DNA from: an uncultured Croceitalea sp. | GTDB taxonomy: Bacteria > Bacteroidota > Bacteroidia > Flavobacteriales > Flavobacteriaceae | DNA length: 64,000 nucleotides | Direction: 5' to 3' | NCBI GenBank assembly: GCA_947495075.1 | Contig: CANLXH010000002.1 | Span: 372,001-436,000, forward strand | Shown here: one piece after another, positions 9,952-19,598 of the stretch | Numbering within the stretch: position 1 is the first letter of the stretch | Layout of the letters: each line of letters opens with the position of its first letter | Notes under the pieces: generated by a model | The model's database searches: none | What the model saw: only the letters and a program-made list of their open reading frames with translations | Told to the model about the DNA's origin: nothing | Translations under genes and position numbers: made by a program

Positions 9952-10326
9952 CTATTCTTTCACCCAGTCGTTATAACCCCCAGAGTAATCAAATATTTTT
10001 TTGAAGCCTTGCTCCTTAAGTAAATTAGCCGCTCTGTTACTTCTACCGCCTATTTTACAGTACAAATAAACAGGTTGGTTTTTATCCAGTTTTTGAATCT
10101 GGATTATAAAGGTATCCTTATTGAGGATGTTATAATTAACTGCATTGCCAATATGACCCGAGGCGTATTCTTCTGGGGTTCTCACGTCTATCAATTGGGT
10201 ATTTTTACCAATTACATCTTTCTTAATAGCTGCTTTATCCACAACTTTTATAACTTGCCCCTCATTGGTCTGGCAGGCAAAAAACAGCATGCTAAAAAGT
10301 ATTAAGGTGATTTTAAATTTATTCAT
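9952..10326 (-). CDS. Rhodanese-like lipoprotein
   Basis: A 124-aa protein with a lipoprotein signal (lipobox near FFAC, Cys around residue 18) followed by one rhodanese domain: DVRTPEEYASGHI, active-site loop YCKIGGRS with the persulfide-forming Cys, and a C-terminal GGYNDWV. It is expected to carry sulfane sulfur in the cell envelope. It starts 6 nt after the stop of the upstream enzyme gene and is followed by the YeeE/YedE pair, so it is clearly part of the sulfur operon. Confidence 0.93.
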   Translation of the reverse strand: MNKFKITLILFSMLFFACQTNEGQVIKVVDKAAIKKDVIGKNTQLIDVRTPEEYASGHIGNAVNYNILNKDTFIIQIQKLDKNQPVYLYCKIGGRSNRAANLLKEQGFKKIFDYSGGYNDWVKE

Positions 10327-10332
10327 CTGAGA

Positions 10333-11742
10333 TTATTTTAAGGTGGAAGGGCAAACAAAATCGGTTACCGGGATTCCTGATTTTTTTATAGAAGCCATAC
10401 CGCCAGCTACATCAATTAAATTATGAATTCCTCTACTTTTTAAGATTGAAGCAGCTATCATACTTCGGTAACCCCCTGCACAATGCACATAAAATGTTTC
10501 TTTGTCTGGAAATTCGGTTAAATGGTTATTCAAAAAATCTAGTGGGGTTAATTTTGCATTTTCCACATGCTCTGCGCTATATTCCGTTTCTTTGCGAACG
10601 TCAAAAACAGGAATGTCTTTTTCTAATCTTTCCTTAAATGTTTCTGCAGAAATACTTTCAACCGTATCAACCTCTTTACCTTCTTTTTCCCAAACTTTAA
10701 TTCCACCATCCAAATACCCCAAAGTACCATCAAAACCTACTCTAGACAATCTAGTGATAGCTTCTTCTTCAGTTCCTTCATCAGTAACTAAAAGCAAAGG
10801 TTGCTTCACATCAGCTATCAAAGCACCTACCCATGGTGCAAAACCTCCTTTTAAACCAATAAAAATTGAACGTGGTATGTGCGATTTTGCAAAATCATCT
10901 TGATGGCGTACATCCAAAATCACCGCACCAGTTTCATTGGCAGCCCTTTCAAAAGCATTCGGAGAAAGTGCAGTTGCACCTCTTTCTATGACCTCGTGAA
11001 TATCTTCATAGCCTTCCTTATTCATTTTAACATTTAAAGGAAAATACTGCGGTGGTGGCAAAAGCCCATCTGTAACCTCTTTAATAAATTCTTCCTTTGT
11101 CATATCAGCACGCAGTGCATAATTCATTCGTTTTTGATTCCCTAAGCTATCCACAGTTTCTTTCATCATATTTTTACCACAGGCTGAGCCTGCTCCGTGT
11201 GCTGGGTATACCGTGATATCATCTGCCAAAGGCATAATTTTAGTACGTAAACTATCATACAAAATGCCTGCTAAATCTTCCTGAGTCATCGTAGCTGCTT
11301 TTTGAGCTAAATCTGGCCTACCAACGTCTCCTAAAAACAAGGTGTCCCCACTAAAAATTGCATGGTCTTTCCCTTTTTCATCTTTTAGTAAGTACGTAGT
11401 ACTTTCCATAGTATGTCCTGGGGTATGCAATACTTTTATAGTGAGTTTCCCTAATTTGAACTCTTCATTGTCTTTAGCTATAGTGGCCTCAAAAGATGGG
11501 TTTGCATTTGGTCCATAAATTATAGGTGCGCCCGTCTCTTTAGAAAGTGTAACATGACCACTTACAAAATCTGCATGAAAGTGAGTTTCAAAAATATATT
11601 TGATTTTTGCATTATCTCTTTTTGCACGGTCCAAATAGGGTTTTACCTCTCTAAGTGGGTCTATAATGGCAACTTCTCCTTCACTTTCAATGTAGTAGGC
11701 ACCTTGGGCCAAACATCCCGTATATATCTGTTCTATATTCAT
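10333..11742 (-). CDS. Metallo-beta-lactamase fold hydrolase with two rhodanese domains (persulfide-dioxygenase-like)
   Basis: 469 aa. The N-terminal MBL domain carries the metal motif HFHADFVSGH (residues 54-63) and HTPGH further on, as in ETHE1/CstB-type persulfide dioxygenases. Two rhodanese domains follow. The first (ILDVRHQDDF) has no Cys in its loop (VTDEGTEEEA) and is probably structural. The second keeps the active loop HCAGGYRS. The expected job is oxidation of glutathione- or protein-persulfide to sulfite and/or thiosulfate. It is the first gene of a four-gene operon and lies behind a CRP/FNR-like site. Confidence 0.93.
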   Translation of the reverse strand: MNIEQIYTGCLAQGAYYIESEGEVAIIDPLREVKPYLDRAKRDNAKIKYIFETHFHADFVSGHVTLSKETGAPIIYGPNANPSFEATIAKDNEEFKLGKLTIKVLHTPGHTMESTTYLLKDEKGKDHAIFSGDTLFLGDVGRPDLAQKAATMTQEDLAGILYDSLRTKIMPLADDITVYPAHGAGSACGKNMMKETVDSLGNQKRMNYALRADMTKEEFIKEVTDGLLPPPQYFPLNVKMNKEGYEDIHEVIERGATALSPNAFERAANETGAVILDVRHQDDFAKSHIPRSIFIGLKGGFAPWVGALIADVKQPLLLVTDEGTEEEAITRLSRVGFDGTLGYLDGGIKVWEKEGKEVDTVESISAETFKERLEKDIPVFDVRKETEYSAEHVENAKLTPLDFLNNHLTEFPDKETFYVHCAGGYRSMIAASILKSRGIHNLIDVAGGMASIKKSGIPVTDFVCPSTLK

Positions 11743-11769
11743 CTCTTCTCCTATTTCTTTTTTCTGCTA

Positions 11770-11777
11770 CAAATTTA
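11770..11777 (-). promoter_or_regulatory. Candidate -7 element of the sulfur operon
   Basis: On the minus strand this reads TAAATTTG, matching the Bacteroidota -7 consensus TAnnTTTG, 28 nt upstream of the ATG at 11742. I see no TTG-type -33 element at the usual distance, which fits dependence on the activator site just upstream. Confidence 0.5.
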
Positions 11778-11798
11778 TTGAAAGTAGTTTTTACTATA

Positions 11799-11814
11799 TG
11801 TGATTTCTGTCACA
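11799..11814. promoter_or_regulatory. CRP/FNR-type operator palindrome
   Basis: TGTGA-N6-TCACA, a perfect match to the CRP/FNR-family half-sites. Its centre is about 42 bp upstream of the start site predicted from the -7 element at 11770-11777, the classic class II activator position. It lies between the stop of the SulP gene and the start of the MBL/rhodanese gene. It probably governs the sulfur operon through a Crp/Fnr-family regulator encoded elsewhere. Confidence 0.6.
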
Positions 11815-11821
11815 CCCTTAT

Positions 11822-13543
11822 TCATTCTCGACATTGTAAAGAAACCTTTTCTTGAATTGTTGACTTTCCTATTTTCTTAAGGCTATCGGAGTATGCCTCT
11901 GCTGTTCTTACATATATGTTCTCTTTACCAATACAATTTACAAGCCCACTTTTGTGCAAAATATCTCTTGTTGGGCCAATTGCGCCGGCAATTTTAAAAG
12001 TAATTTCTCTTTCCTTTAATTTCTCTACTATTTTTTTTAATTGATTTATTGCAGTATTATCTATGTAATTTACAGGTTCTGCATTAAGAATAACATATTT
12101 TAAAGCATCTCCTTTAGCATCAACTTCTTTCAATAAAGACTTTTTAAAATAATGAACATTAGCAAAAAACAATTGTGCATCAAAACGTATCATTAGAATT
12201 TCATCATCTACCTCAACATCTTCTGGAAAACGCTTTAGGTTTTTGAAATATTCCATCCCTTTTATCTTACCCAAAATAGCAATATGCGGTCGCGAAGTTC
12301 TATTGACTAATAGGAGGAGTGAAAACAGTACACCAAAAATTATCCCTTGAGATATCCCAATTAGTAAAGTCGTTAAAAATGTAACTAAAAATAGATAAAA
12401 CTCATCCTTTCCCTGTTTCCACAATTGTTTAGGATATTTTAAATCAATAAGACCATAAATTGCCACCAGAATAATAGCTCCGAGAACCGATTTAGGCAGA
12501 TAATAAAAAAATGGAGTTAGGAACACCAGAACCAGACCAACTACAACAACACTTATTAAGGATGCAATACCTGTTTTGGCTCCTTCATCTACATTAACTG
12601 CAGTTCTGGATAACCCGGCATTGGCAGGAAAAGATTGAAATAAAGACCCTACAATATTTGAAGCACCTAAAGCTCTTAATTCTTGATTTGGGTCTGTATG
12701 GTACTCATTACTCTTATCCTCAATTGCCTTAGAAATAGTCATAGCTTCTGCAAAGGCTATAAAAGCTAATGCCATGGCAGTTGGAAAAGCTTTAATTGTT
12801 AAATCGACATCTAATTCTGGAAGCTGAAATCCAGGTAATCCTTTTGGAATACTCCCTAAAATATGTACATCTGTTTCATTGACCATAAAAAAGTAGATTC
12901 CTATGATAGAAAGGACGACTACCACCATTGCAGCTGGTAGTTTTCGATGTAGTTTTTTTAACCCTAAAATCACCAAGACACCAGCAATACCAATCGCTAA
13001 ATCATAAAAATTAGTTTCCCTTATCTGACCAATAATTGCTTGGATTGTTTTTAATGTATTTGTGGTAGTAATTTCTATACCAAAGAAGTGTTTTAACTGA
13101 CTAATTGCTATAACTAAAGCTGCAGCAGATGTAAAACCACTTACAACAGGACGTGATAAAAAATTAGATAAAAAACCTAATCTCATAAAACCCATGACTA
13201 GTTGTATAAGCCCTACAAACAATGCCAAAAAAATAGCCATCCCTATATAATCATCAATACTTGTAAGCTTCATTGCTGCCAAACTAGAAGCAACAATTAG
13301 GGAATCTAATGCCACAGGGCCTACAGCAAGTTTTCTGCTAGACCCGGTGAAAGCGTAAATAAGATTAGGTATAAGGGCTGCATATAATCCATAAATTGGA
13401 GGTAAGCCAGCAATTAGCGCATATGCCATTCCTTGTGGAATTAGCATAATACCAACGGTAATACCTGCAGAAAAATCTCCTGCCAGATAAGCCTTTTTAT
13501 ACTTTGGCAACCATTCTAATATTGGAAAAAAGCGCTTTAGCAT
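11822..13543 (-). CDS. SulP-family anion (sulfate) permease with STAS domain
   Basis: 573 aa with about 10-12 hydrophobic segments, the SulP signature near the N-terminus (GIMLIPQGMAYALIAGLPP), and a C-terminal STAS domain (about residues 440-560, containing VNYIDNTAINQLKKIV). Family members move sulfate, bicarbonate or related anions across the inner membrane; given the neighbours, sulfate/sulfite handling is likely. A TACCTTTG element on the minus strand at 13549-13556 would place the start site almost on the ATG, suggesting a nearly leaderless transcript. Confidence 0.93.
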   Translation of the reverse strand: MLKRFFPILEWLPKYKKAYLAGDFSAGITVGIMLIPQGMAYALIAGLPPIYGLYAALIPNLIYAFTGSSRKLAVGPVALDSLIVASSLAAMKLTSIDDYIGMAIFLALFVGLIQLVMGFMRLGFLSNFLSRPVVSGFTSAAALVIAISQLKHFFGIEITTTNTLKTIQAIIGQIRETNFYDLAIGIAGVLVILGLKKLHRKLPAAMVVVVLSIIGIYFFMVNETDVHILGSIPKGLPGFQLPELDVDLTIKAFPTAMALAFIAFAEAMTISKAIEDKSNEYHTDPNQELRALGASNIVGSLFQSFPANAGLSRTAVNVDEGAKTGIASLISVVVVGLVLVFLTPFFYYLPKSVLGAIILVAIYGLIDLKYPKQLWKQGKDEFYLFLVTFLTTLLIGISQGIIFGVLFSLLLLVNRTSRPHIAILGKIKGMEYFKNLKRFPEDVEVDDEILMIRFDAQLFFANVHYFKKSLLKEVDAKGDALKYVILNAEPVNYIDNTAINQLKKIVEKLKEREITFKIAGAIGPTRDILHKSGLVNCIGKENIYVRTAEAYSDSLKKIGKSTIQEKVSLQCRE

Positions 13544-13683
13544 TTATGCAAAGGTAATTCCTTACTAGTATATAAAATTGCTATACTAAAGAACCATTAT
13601 TTAGGTAAAACATAAATTGATGGAACCCATGACATACCGTTTTATATTTTTAACTTATCCTCATATTTAAAAAATAGTCCCTC

Positions 13684-15054
13684 ATGATTGAAAGCCTCTT
13701 AGAAAATCAAGTCAATTTCTTTAAGACGCAGCAGACAAAAAATGTTAAGTTTCGCAAGCAATCGCTAATCAGATTAAAAAAACAGATTATTAAGTTTGAA
13801 GATGAAATATGCGATGCTTTACATCAAGATTTTAAAAAACCTAAGTTTGAAAGTCTAGCAACAGAAACTCAGTTTGTACTTTCAGAACTGCAATATGTGT
13901 TAAACAACCTGAAGATTTGGAGTAAACCGCAGAGAACCTCATCGAATTTGGTAAATTTTCCTTCAACGAGCCGTATATATTCAGAACCTTACGGTACTGT
14001 TCTAATTATTTCACCCTGGAATTACCCCTTTCTGCTTTCCATGTCCCCCTTAATTGGTGCCATTGCTGCAGGAAATACAGCGGTAGTTAAACCCTCAGAA
14101 CTAACTCCAAATACTTCAAAAGTGGTGGCCAAGATTATAGCTAATGCTTTTCCAAAAGAATATGTTAGTACGGTTGAAGGAGGCATAGCTATCTCTCAAG
14201 AACTTTTAAAACAAAAGTGGAACTATATTTTCTTTACCGGTAGCTCAAGAGTTGGTAAAATAGTCTATAAGAACGCTGCGGAACATCTAACTCCTGTAAC
14301 TTTAGAGCTAAGTGGTAAAAACCCATGTATTGTTGATAGTACTGCAAAAGTGAAACTGGCTGCAAAAAGAATAGTATGGGGTAAGTTTCTTAATGCGGGA
14401 CAAACCTGTATTGCCACAGACTACGTTTTAGTGCATAAAAAAGTTAAAGACGAGTTTGTTTTGGCATTGCAAAAAAGTATTCTAAAAGCGTTTGGAAAAG
14501 ACATAGAAAATTCAAAAGATTATGCTAGAATTGCCACTTCTGAACATTACCAGCGCTTAAAAAAAATGCTTCAAGATGAAACTATACTTTTTGGAGGCGT
14601 ATGTAATGACGCTGACAATTTTATTGGTCCTACACTAATTGATTCGCCTAGTGAGGATAGTAAAGTAATGGAAGGTGAAATTTTTGGACCTATTCTACCT
14701 ATAATACCCTACGAAACTGAAGAAGACATAGAAAAATATATTAGTAGGTATGGCAAGCCTTTAGGCTTATATGTTTTTTCGACAAACAACAAATTTCAAA
14801 AGAAAATCATAACTAAATATAGCTTTGGCGGTGGGGTTATTAATGATACTGTAATGCAAATAACCAATAAAAGTATCCCATTTGGTGGGGTAGGCAATTC
14901 CGGTATTGGTGGTTATCACGGTAAGCATTCATTTGATTTATTCTCCCATAAAAAATCAATCTTAAAACGTGGAAATTGGTTAGATGTTCCACTAAGATAT
15001 CCACCTTACACTATTCCAATAAATTGGGTAAAAAAAATGAAGCATCTATTTTGA
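13684..15054 (+). CDS. Aldehyde dehydrogenase (class 3-like)
   Basis: 456 aa, the length of class 3/fatty-aldehyde type enzymes. It shows ISPWNYPFLL, the nucleotide-binding FTGSSRVGK, the catalytic Glu in TLELSGKNP, the catalytic Cys in LNAGQTCIATDY, and EIFGPILPI. It oxidises aldehydes to acids with NAD(P)+. It is divergent from the SulP gene and 62 nt upstream of the sulfite dehydrogenase gene. The substrate cannot be told from the sequence; the desaturase-like gene further on hints at lipid aldehydes. Confidence 0.93.
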   Translation: MIESLLENQVNFFKTQQTKNVKFRKQSLIRLKKQIIKFEDEICDALHQDFKKPKFESLATETQFVLSELQYVLNNLKIWSKPQRTSSNLVNFPSTSRIYSEPYGTVLIISPWNYPFLLSMSPLIGAIAAGNTAVVKPSELTPNTSKVVAKIIANAFPKEYVSTVEGGIAISQELLKQKWNYIFFTGSSRVGKIVYKNAAEHLTPVTLELSGKNPCIVDSTAKVKLAAKRIVWGKFLNAGQTCIATDYVLVHKKVKDEFVLALQKSILKAFGKDIENSKDYARIATSEHYQRLKKMLQDETILFGGVCNDADNFIGPTLIDSPSEDSKVMEGEIFGPILPIIPYETEEDIEKYISRYGKPLGLYVFSTNNKFQKKIITKYSFGGGVINDTVMQITNKSIPFGGVGNSGIGGYHGKHSFDLFSHKKSILKRGNWLDVPLRYPPYTIPINWVKKMKHLF

Positions 15055-15116
15055 TTATTTTAGAGGGTAATTATTTTTTTATCATTTAAAATGGGCTAAG
15101 TAAAAACCTATTGAAT

Positions 15117-16337
15117 ATGCAAAGAAGAAAGTTTTTAAAAAGAGGAAGTTTAGTAACCCTCGCCGCAGCTCTAGGAACTGAAATCGTTTTTGGGAAAAAT
15201 ATAATAAAGGGCTATCAAATATTAGGATTACAAGACCCAGATCCTTTTAAACTGTTCAAAAAAGACCCCCAAATGGTAGTACTAAATGATAAGCCCTGGA
15301 ATATGGAGGCACAGGCACATCTATTGGATGATAAAGTAACGCCAAACAAGTTCATGTTTATTAGAAACAATGGAAAAATACCACCCAACATCAATATAGC
15401 CAATTGGAAAATTATATTTGATGGGGAATCTATAAAAACCAAAAAAACTTATACCCTCGAAGAGCTTAAATCCAAGTTCAAGCAACATACTTATCAACTC
15501 ACGTTAGAATGTGGCGGTAATGGAAGAAGTGAATTTGACCCCCCAGCAAAAGGCAATCAATGGACTGTGGGTGCGGTTGCCTGTGCCGAATGGACAGGGG
15601 TTCGATTAAGAGATGTTTTGGAAGATATAGGTTATAAGCAAGATGCGGTTTACATTGGCTATCATGCTGCGGATACACACCTTAGTGGAGACCCAGGCAA
15701 AGAGCCTATCTCAAGAGGAGTGCCCATGGCCAAAGCCTTACAAGACGAAACATTACTAGCTTTTAAAATGAATGGCGAGGATATTCCATTAGCACATGGT
15801 TACCCTTTACGGTTAATTGCCGGTGGCTGGCCAGCATCTGCATCAGGTAAATGGCTCAATGGTATCAGTATTCGTAATAAAGTTCATGATGGTACAAAAA
15901 TGACCGGCACTGCATATCGTGTTCCTTGCGAGACGGTCGCCCCTGGTGAAAAAGTAAAAGATGAAGACATGTGCATTATAGAATCAATGCCAGTAAAATC
16001 TTTAATTACCTATCCAAAATCTGGAGCTGTTCTAAACAACAAAAAAAACTTAACTATTAGAGGCCATGCTTGGGCAGGAGAGCTTCAAGTGAAGTCTATG
16101 GAGTACTCCATAGATTTTGGAAGCACTTGGCAAAAATGTACATTAGAAGTGCCAAAAAACAGATTAGCATGGCAGCATTTTAGCGCTGAAATTAGTTTTC
16201 CAAAAAAGGGCTATTATGAGGTCTGGGCTAGAGCAATGGATAGCAATAATAGAAAACAACCTATGATTTTACCCGGTTGGAATCCTAAAGGGTATCTAAA
16301 CAACGCCTGCCATAGAATCGCTGTAAAAGTTAGCTAA
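15117..16337 (+). CDS. Sulfite dehydrogenase, molybdopterin subunit (SorA/sulfite-oxidase family)
   Basis: 406 aa. A twin-arginine signal (RRKFLKRG) directs the folded molybdenum enzyme out of the cytoplasm. The cofactor-binding Cys is in TLECGGNGRSEF (about residue 132). A C-terminal Ig-like dimerisation domain (about 285-400) has the family ending. It should oxidise sulfite to sulfate in the periplasm and pass electrons to the cytochrome c encoded directly downstream, with which it overlaps by one base. ATG 15117 puts the Arg pair at the very N-terminus; a TTG two codons earlier is possible. Confidence 0.93.
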   Translation: MQRRKFLKRGSLVTLAAALGTEIVFGKNIIKGYQILGLQDPDPFKLFKKDPQMVVLNDKPWNMEAQAHLLDDKVTPNKFMFIRNNGKIPPNINIANWKIIFDGESIKTKKTYTLEELKSKFKQHTYQLTLECGGNGRSEFDPPAKGNQWTVGAVACAEWTGVRLRDVLEDIGYKQDAVYIGYHAADTHLSGDPGKEPISRGVPMAKALQDETLLAFKMNGEDIPLAHGYPLRLIAGGWPASASGKWLNGISIRNKVHDGTKMTGTAYRVPCETVAPGEKVKDEDMCIIESMPVKSLITYPKSGAVLNNKKNLTIRGHAWAGELQVKSMEYSIDFGSTWQKCTLEVPKNRLAWQHFSAEISFPKKGYYEVWARAMDSNNRKQPMILPGWNPKGYLNNACHRIAVKVS

Positions 16338-16831
16338 TGGATAATTCTGATAAACTAAAAAATAGTTTTAAGCAAATACGCCATTTAACCGTGGTAATTG
16401 TAGTTTTTTTTATGGCTATGGCGACTATACTACTTTATTTTTTAATAGATCCGAATTTATCTTCTTTTAAATCTAATACTAAAAAGATTACGCCAAATGA
16501 ATATGAAATTATATCTGAGTTAGATGAAGCCGATTATGATAAAATAGAGAACGGCATTCATGTTCGTACTGGTTTTATAGAGGATGATGGGCTAATGCTT
16601 GTAGTGAACAATTGTACCAATTGCCATTCAGCCAAACTGGTAACACAAAATAGAATGTCAAAAGAACGTTGGCTTGCCACTATTCGATGGATGCAGGAGA
16701 CCCAGAATCTGTGGGATTTAGGCAAAAACGAAGAAGTTATTGTAAATTATTTGGCTACAAATTATGCCCCTTCCAAAAAAGGAAGACGCCAGAATTTAAC
16801 TGATATTGAATGGTATGAATTGGAGGAATAG
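16337..16831 (+). CDS. Cytochrome c subunit of sulfite dehydrogenase (SorB-like)
   Basis: 164 aa with an N-terminal membrane anchor (about residues 17-37) and one haem c site CTNCH (residues 93-97). The probable axial Met lies in the following WMQETQNLW region. Its start overlaps the stop of the molybdopterin subunit gene (TAATG), so the two are translationally coupled. The expected role is accepting electrons from sulfite oxidation. The membrane anchor distinguishes it from soluble SorB proteins. Confidence 0.9.
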   Translation: MDNSDKLKNSFKQIRHLTVVIVVFFMAMATILLYFLIDPNLSSFKSNTKKITPNEYEIISELDEADYDKIENGIHVRTGFIEDDGLMLVVNNCTNCHSAKLVTQNRMSKERWLATIRWMQETQNLWDLGKNEEVIVNYLATNYAPSKKGRRQNLTDIEWYELEE

Positions 16832-17774
16832 TGTTGTTATAATTACCTTGATTTGCTGTCTTTCTTGTAAAAAACAGCAAACTGAAGCTATTACTCAGAG
16901 CACTATTTCCATTATTCAAGCTCAACTTGATAATTCTTCGCTTGTTGAAGCAGAATTGCTTGTTAAAGCCTCAGAGCTTCTTAATTTGAAGATTATTGAT
17001 TTCAGAAAAAAAGAATCATATCTAAGCGGTCACATTCCGGATGCAATTCAAATCTGGAGAGATGATATCGAGAATCCCACATATCCTTACAAGGGCATGA
17101 TGGCAAAAAAAGAGACTATTGAACAACTTTTCTCAAAATTAGGAATCAAAACCTCAGATATGTTGGTGCTTTATGATGATAAAGGCTCTTGTGATGCCGC
17201 CCGCTTATGGTGGGTACTTAAAAGTCATGGTTTCGATAATATTAGGATTTTAAATGGAGGTATACAGGCATGGTTGGCTGCCGGAGGAGTTACCTCTAAA
17301 AAAGTATTTATTTATGAAAAGACAATTTTTACCTTGCCTACTCAGGCATCTAAGCTATTGATAACTAAAAACGAATTAAACATGTTGCTAAGTTCGAGCA
17401 GACCCCCCCTATTGATAGACACAAGAACTTATGATGAATATACTGGAAAACGACAAAAATTAGGAGCAGCTAAGGCGGGTAGAATACCTAAAAGTAAGTT
17501 TTTAGATTGGGCAGAAACTATTGACTATGAAAATACCATGAAGTTTAAACCCTTAAACGAGCTAGAGAAACTATACACCTTCTTTGGTTATGGTAAAAGC
17601 GATACCATTATTACTTATTGTCACACTGGTGTTCGTTCTGCTCATACCACTTTTATACTTACAGAACTATTGGGTTATAACAACGTTAAAAATTATGATG
17701 GTTCATGGTCAGAATGGAGTTATTATGACGAGCTACCTTTTGAAAAAGATAGTATTACCGTAACTTTACAATAG
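16815..17774 (+). CDS. Double-rhodanese sulfurtransferase lipoprotein
   Basis: 319 aa from ATG 16815, with a lipoprotein signal (CCLSCKK). Two rhodanese domains follow, as in thiosulfate or 3-mercaptopyruvate sulfurtransferases. The first (DFRKKESYLSGHIPDAI, loop YDDKGSC) is degenerate; the second (DTRTYDEYTG) holds the active loop YCHTGVRSAHT. The gene overlaps the cytochrome gene by 17 nt, so it belongs to the sulfite dehydrogenase operon. It probably supplies sulfite by transferring sulfane sulfur in the envelope. Confidence 0.92.
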   Translation: MNWRNSVVIITLICCLSCKKQQTEAITQSTISIIQAQLDNSSLVEAELLVKASELLNLKIIDFRKKESYLSGHIPDAIQIWRDDIENPTYPYKGMMAKKETIEQLFSKLGIKTSDMLVLYDDKGSCDAARLWWVLKSHGFDNIRILNGGIQAWLAAGGVTSKKVFIYEKTIFTLPTQASKLLITKNELNMLLSSSRPPLLIDTRTYDEYTGKRQKLGAAKAGRIPKSKFLDWAETIDYENTMKFKPLNELEKLYTFFGYGKSDTIITYCHTGVRSAHTTFILTELLGYNNVKNYDGSWSEWSYYDELPFEKDSITVTLQ

Positions 17775-17776
17775 CT

Positions 17777-18658
17777 ATGGAGAAATATGTTGACGCATTT
17801 ATAAATGCATTTAACGGCACAGTAAGTTGGACCTGGCAGTCTATACTCTTTGAAGTACCTTGGTATACCAATTATTTTTGGGGTCTAATTATTATCTCCC
17901 TTTTTGTCTGGGTTTTAGAAATCGTATTCCCCTGGCGCAAAGAGCAGTCCATTTTTAGAAAAGACTTTTGGTTGGATGGTTTTTATATGTTTTTCAACTT
18001 CTTCTTATTTGCCATTGCTATAAGTGGCGTTTATAAAATGCTTGGTGTTTTGTTCAATGATGTTGGTATTACAGCTAAAAGCTTAGCCCTTATTGACTCT
18101 TCTTCATGGCCTATGTGGTTACAGTTGGTCATCTTTTTTATAGTGCTTGATTTTGTACAATGGTTCACCCATATTTTGCTACACAAATTTCCTTTTCTAT
18201 GGCAATTTCATAAAGTACACCATAGCGTAAAAGAAATGGGGTTTGCTGCCCACTTGCGATATCATTGGATGGAAAACATTCTATATAAACCTCTTAAAAC
18301 TTTTGGAGTAATGCTGCTTGGTGGTTTTGAACCAGAACAAGCTTATATTGTACATTTTATAGCTATTACCATAGGTCACTTTAACCATTCTAACATCAAG
18401 ATTACTTGGGGACCTTTAAAGTATCTTGTTAACAATCCTGTGATGCATTTGTACCATCACTCTTATGAACTTCCTAAGGGTAAATTTGGAGTGAATTTCG
18501 GAATTAGTCTCAGCCTATGGGATTATATATTCAAGACAAACTACATTCCTGAAAACAGTGGTAAAATTCTCTTAGGTTTTCCTGGAGATGAAGAGTTACC
18601 AAAAAGTTTTTTTGGTCAAGTAATACATGGCTTTGTAAAACGAAGAAAGAATACCTAA
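17777..18658 (+). CDS. Sterol desaturase / fatty-acid hydroxylase family membrane protein
   Basis: 293 aa with several membrane segments and the three di-iron histidine boxes of the family: HILLHKFPFLW plus HKVHHS, HFNHSN, and HLYHHSYE. Such enzymes hydroxylate or desaturate lipids using O2 at a non-haem di-iron centre. It starts 2 nt after the rhodanese gene and is followed by two PAP2 phosphatases, so the operon joins sulfur oxidation with a lipid-modifying section. The actual lipid substrate is unknown. Confidence 0.9.
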   Translation: MEKYVDAFINAFNGTVSWTWQSILFEVPWYTNYFWGLIIISLFVWVLEIVFPWRKEQSIFRKDFWLDGFYMFFNFFLFAIAISGVYKMLGVLFNDVGITAKSLALIDSSSWPMWLQLVIFFIVLDFVQWFTHILLHKFPFLWQFHKVHHSVKEMGFAAHLRYHWMENILYKPLKTFGVMLLGGFEPEQAYIVHFIAITIGHFNHSNIKITWGPLKYLVNNPVMHLYHHSYELPKGKFGVNFGISLSLWDYIFKTNYIPENSGKILLGFPGDEELPKSFFGQVIHGFVKRRKNT

Positions 18659-18670
18659 TAATACTATTCT

Positions 18671-19564
18671 ATGCCTCTAAAACTTGAACAATTCATAAAG
18701 AGAAGTGGTTTTTTTATAAAAATAGCTGGTTCTATTGTTTTATACTTCTTTTTTTCAATCAAAGTATGCGCTCAAACAAGCCCTAAACCAGATTTTTCAG
18801 ATAAAACTACTTGGCAGTTATTTAAATATGATATAGGCAACATTTTTACTGGTATTGGCCATTCCTATACCAGACCACTGCACTGGAAAGGAAAACAATG
18901 GGGTACTTTTGGCGCCACTGTGGCGGGAACCGGAGTCCTTTATCTTTTTGATGAACAAACATCAGAGTTTACAAGACGGCAAAAATTTGGCGTTCCAAAG
19001 TTTATCAGGGATTATGGCACTAAATATGGTAGTCCACAATACAACTACATGTTAACCAGCGGTGTTTACTTAACTGGTCTATTCACCAAAGATGAAAAAT
19101 TAAGACGAACTGGAGTGCTTTTGATAGCTTCGGCCTCATCTGCAGGTTTATTACAACAGTTGACCAAATCATTAGTGGGCAGAGCACGTCCCATAAGTGG
19201 TAAAGGTAAAGACACATTTGATCCTTTTAACTCTAGCAGGAATTTCCACTCTTTTCCTTCGGGGCATACCATGCTTGCTTTTACCAATGCCTACGCAATA
19301 GCCAAACAGTTTAAAAGTCCTTGGTTCAAAGGAGGTATATACGCAATAGGCCTTATTCCTGGAGTTTCTAGGATTTGGGATGGTGAGCACTGGCTTACAG
19401 ATGTTGCTCTAGGTGTTGCAATTAGTATTTTTACGGTAGAATCTATTGATAAATACCTTGACCACAAATATGATGAGAAGTACAACAATCAACAGAAAGA
19501 GAAAAAAATAAGTTGGAATCTTAATATTGGTCCAGGGCAAATAGGTGTAGTTGGTCGATTCTAA
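18671..19564 (+). CDS. PAP2-family phosphatase, outer/periplasmic type
   Basis: 297 aa with an N-terminal signal/anchor (about residues 15-35). The three PAP2 motifs are KSLVGRARP, FPSGHTM and SRIWDGEHWLTDV, which supply the catalytic His residues and the Arg pair. Members dephosphorylate lipid phosphates such as undecaprenyl diphosphate or phosphatidic acid. It is 12 nt downstream of the desaturase-like gene, in the same operon. Confidence 0.9.
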   Translation: MPLKLEQFIKRSGFFIKIAGSIVLYFFFSIKVCAQTSPKPDFSDKTTWQLFKYDIGNIFTGIGHSYTRPLHWKGKQWGTFGATVAGTGVLYLFDEQTSEFTRRQKFGVPKFIRDYGTKYGSPQYNYMLTSGVYLTGLFTKDEKLRRTGVLLIASASSAGLLQQLTKSLVGRARPISGKGKDTFDPFNSSRNFHSFPSGHTMLAFTNAYAIAKQFKSPWFKGGIYAIGLIPGVSRIWDGEHWLTDVALGVAISIFTVESIDKYLDHKYDEKYNNQQKEKKISWNLNIGPGQIGVVGRF

Positions 19565-19598
19565 TTTTTTTAATCTGAGTATTTTATAATCATAATAA

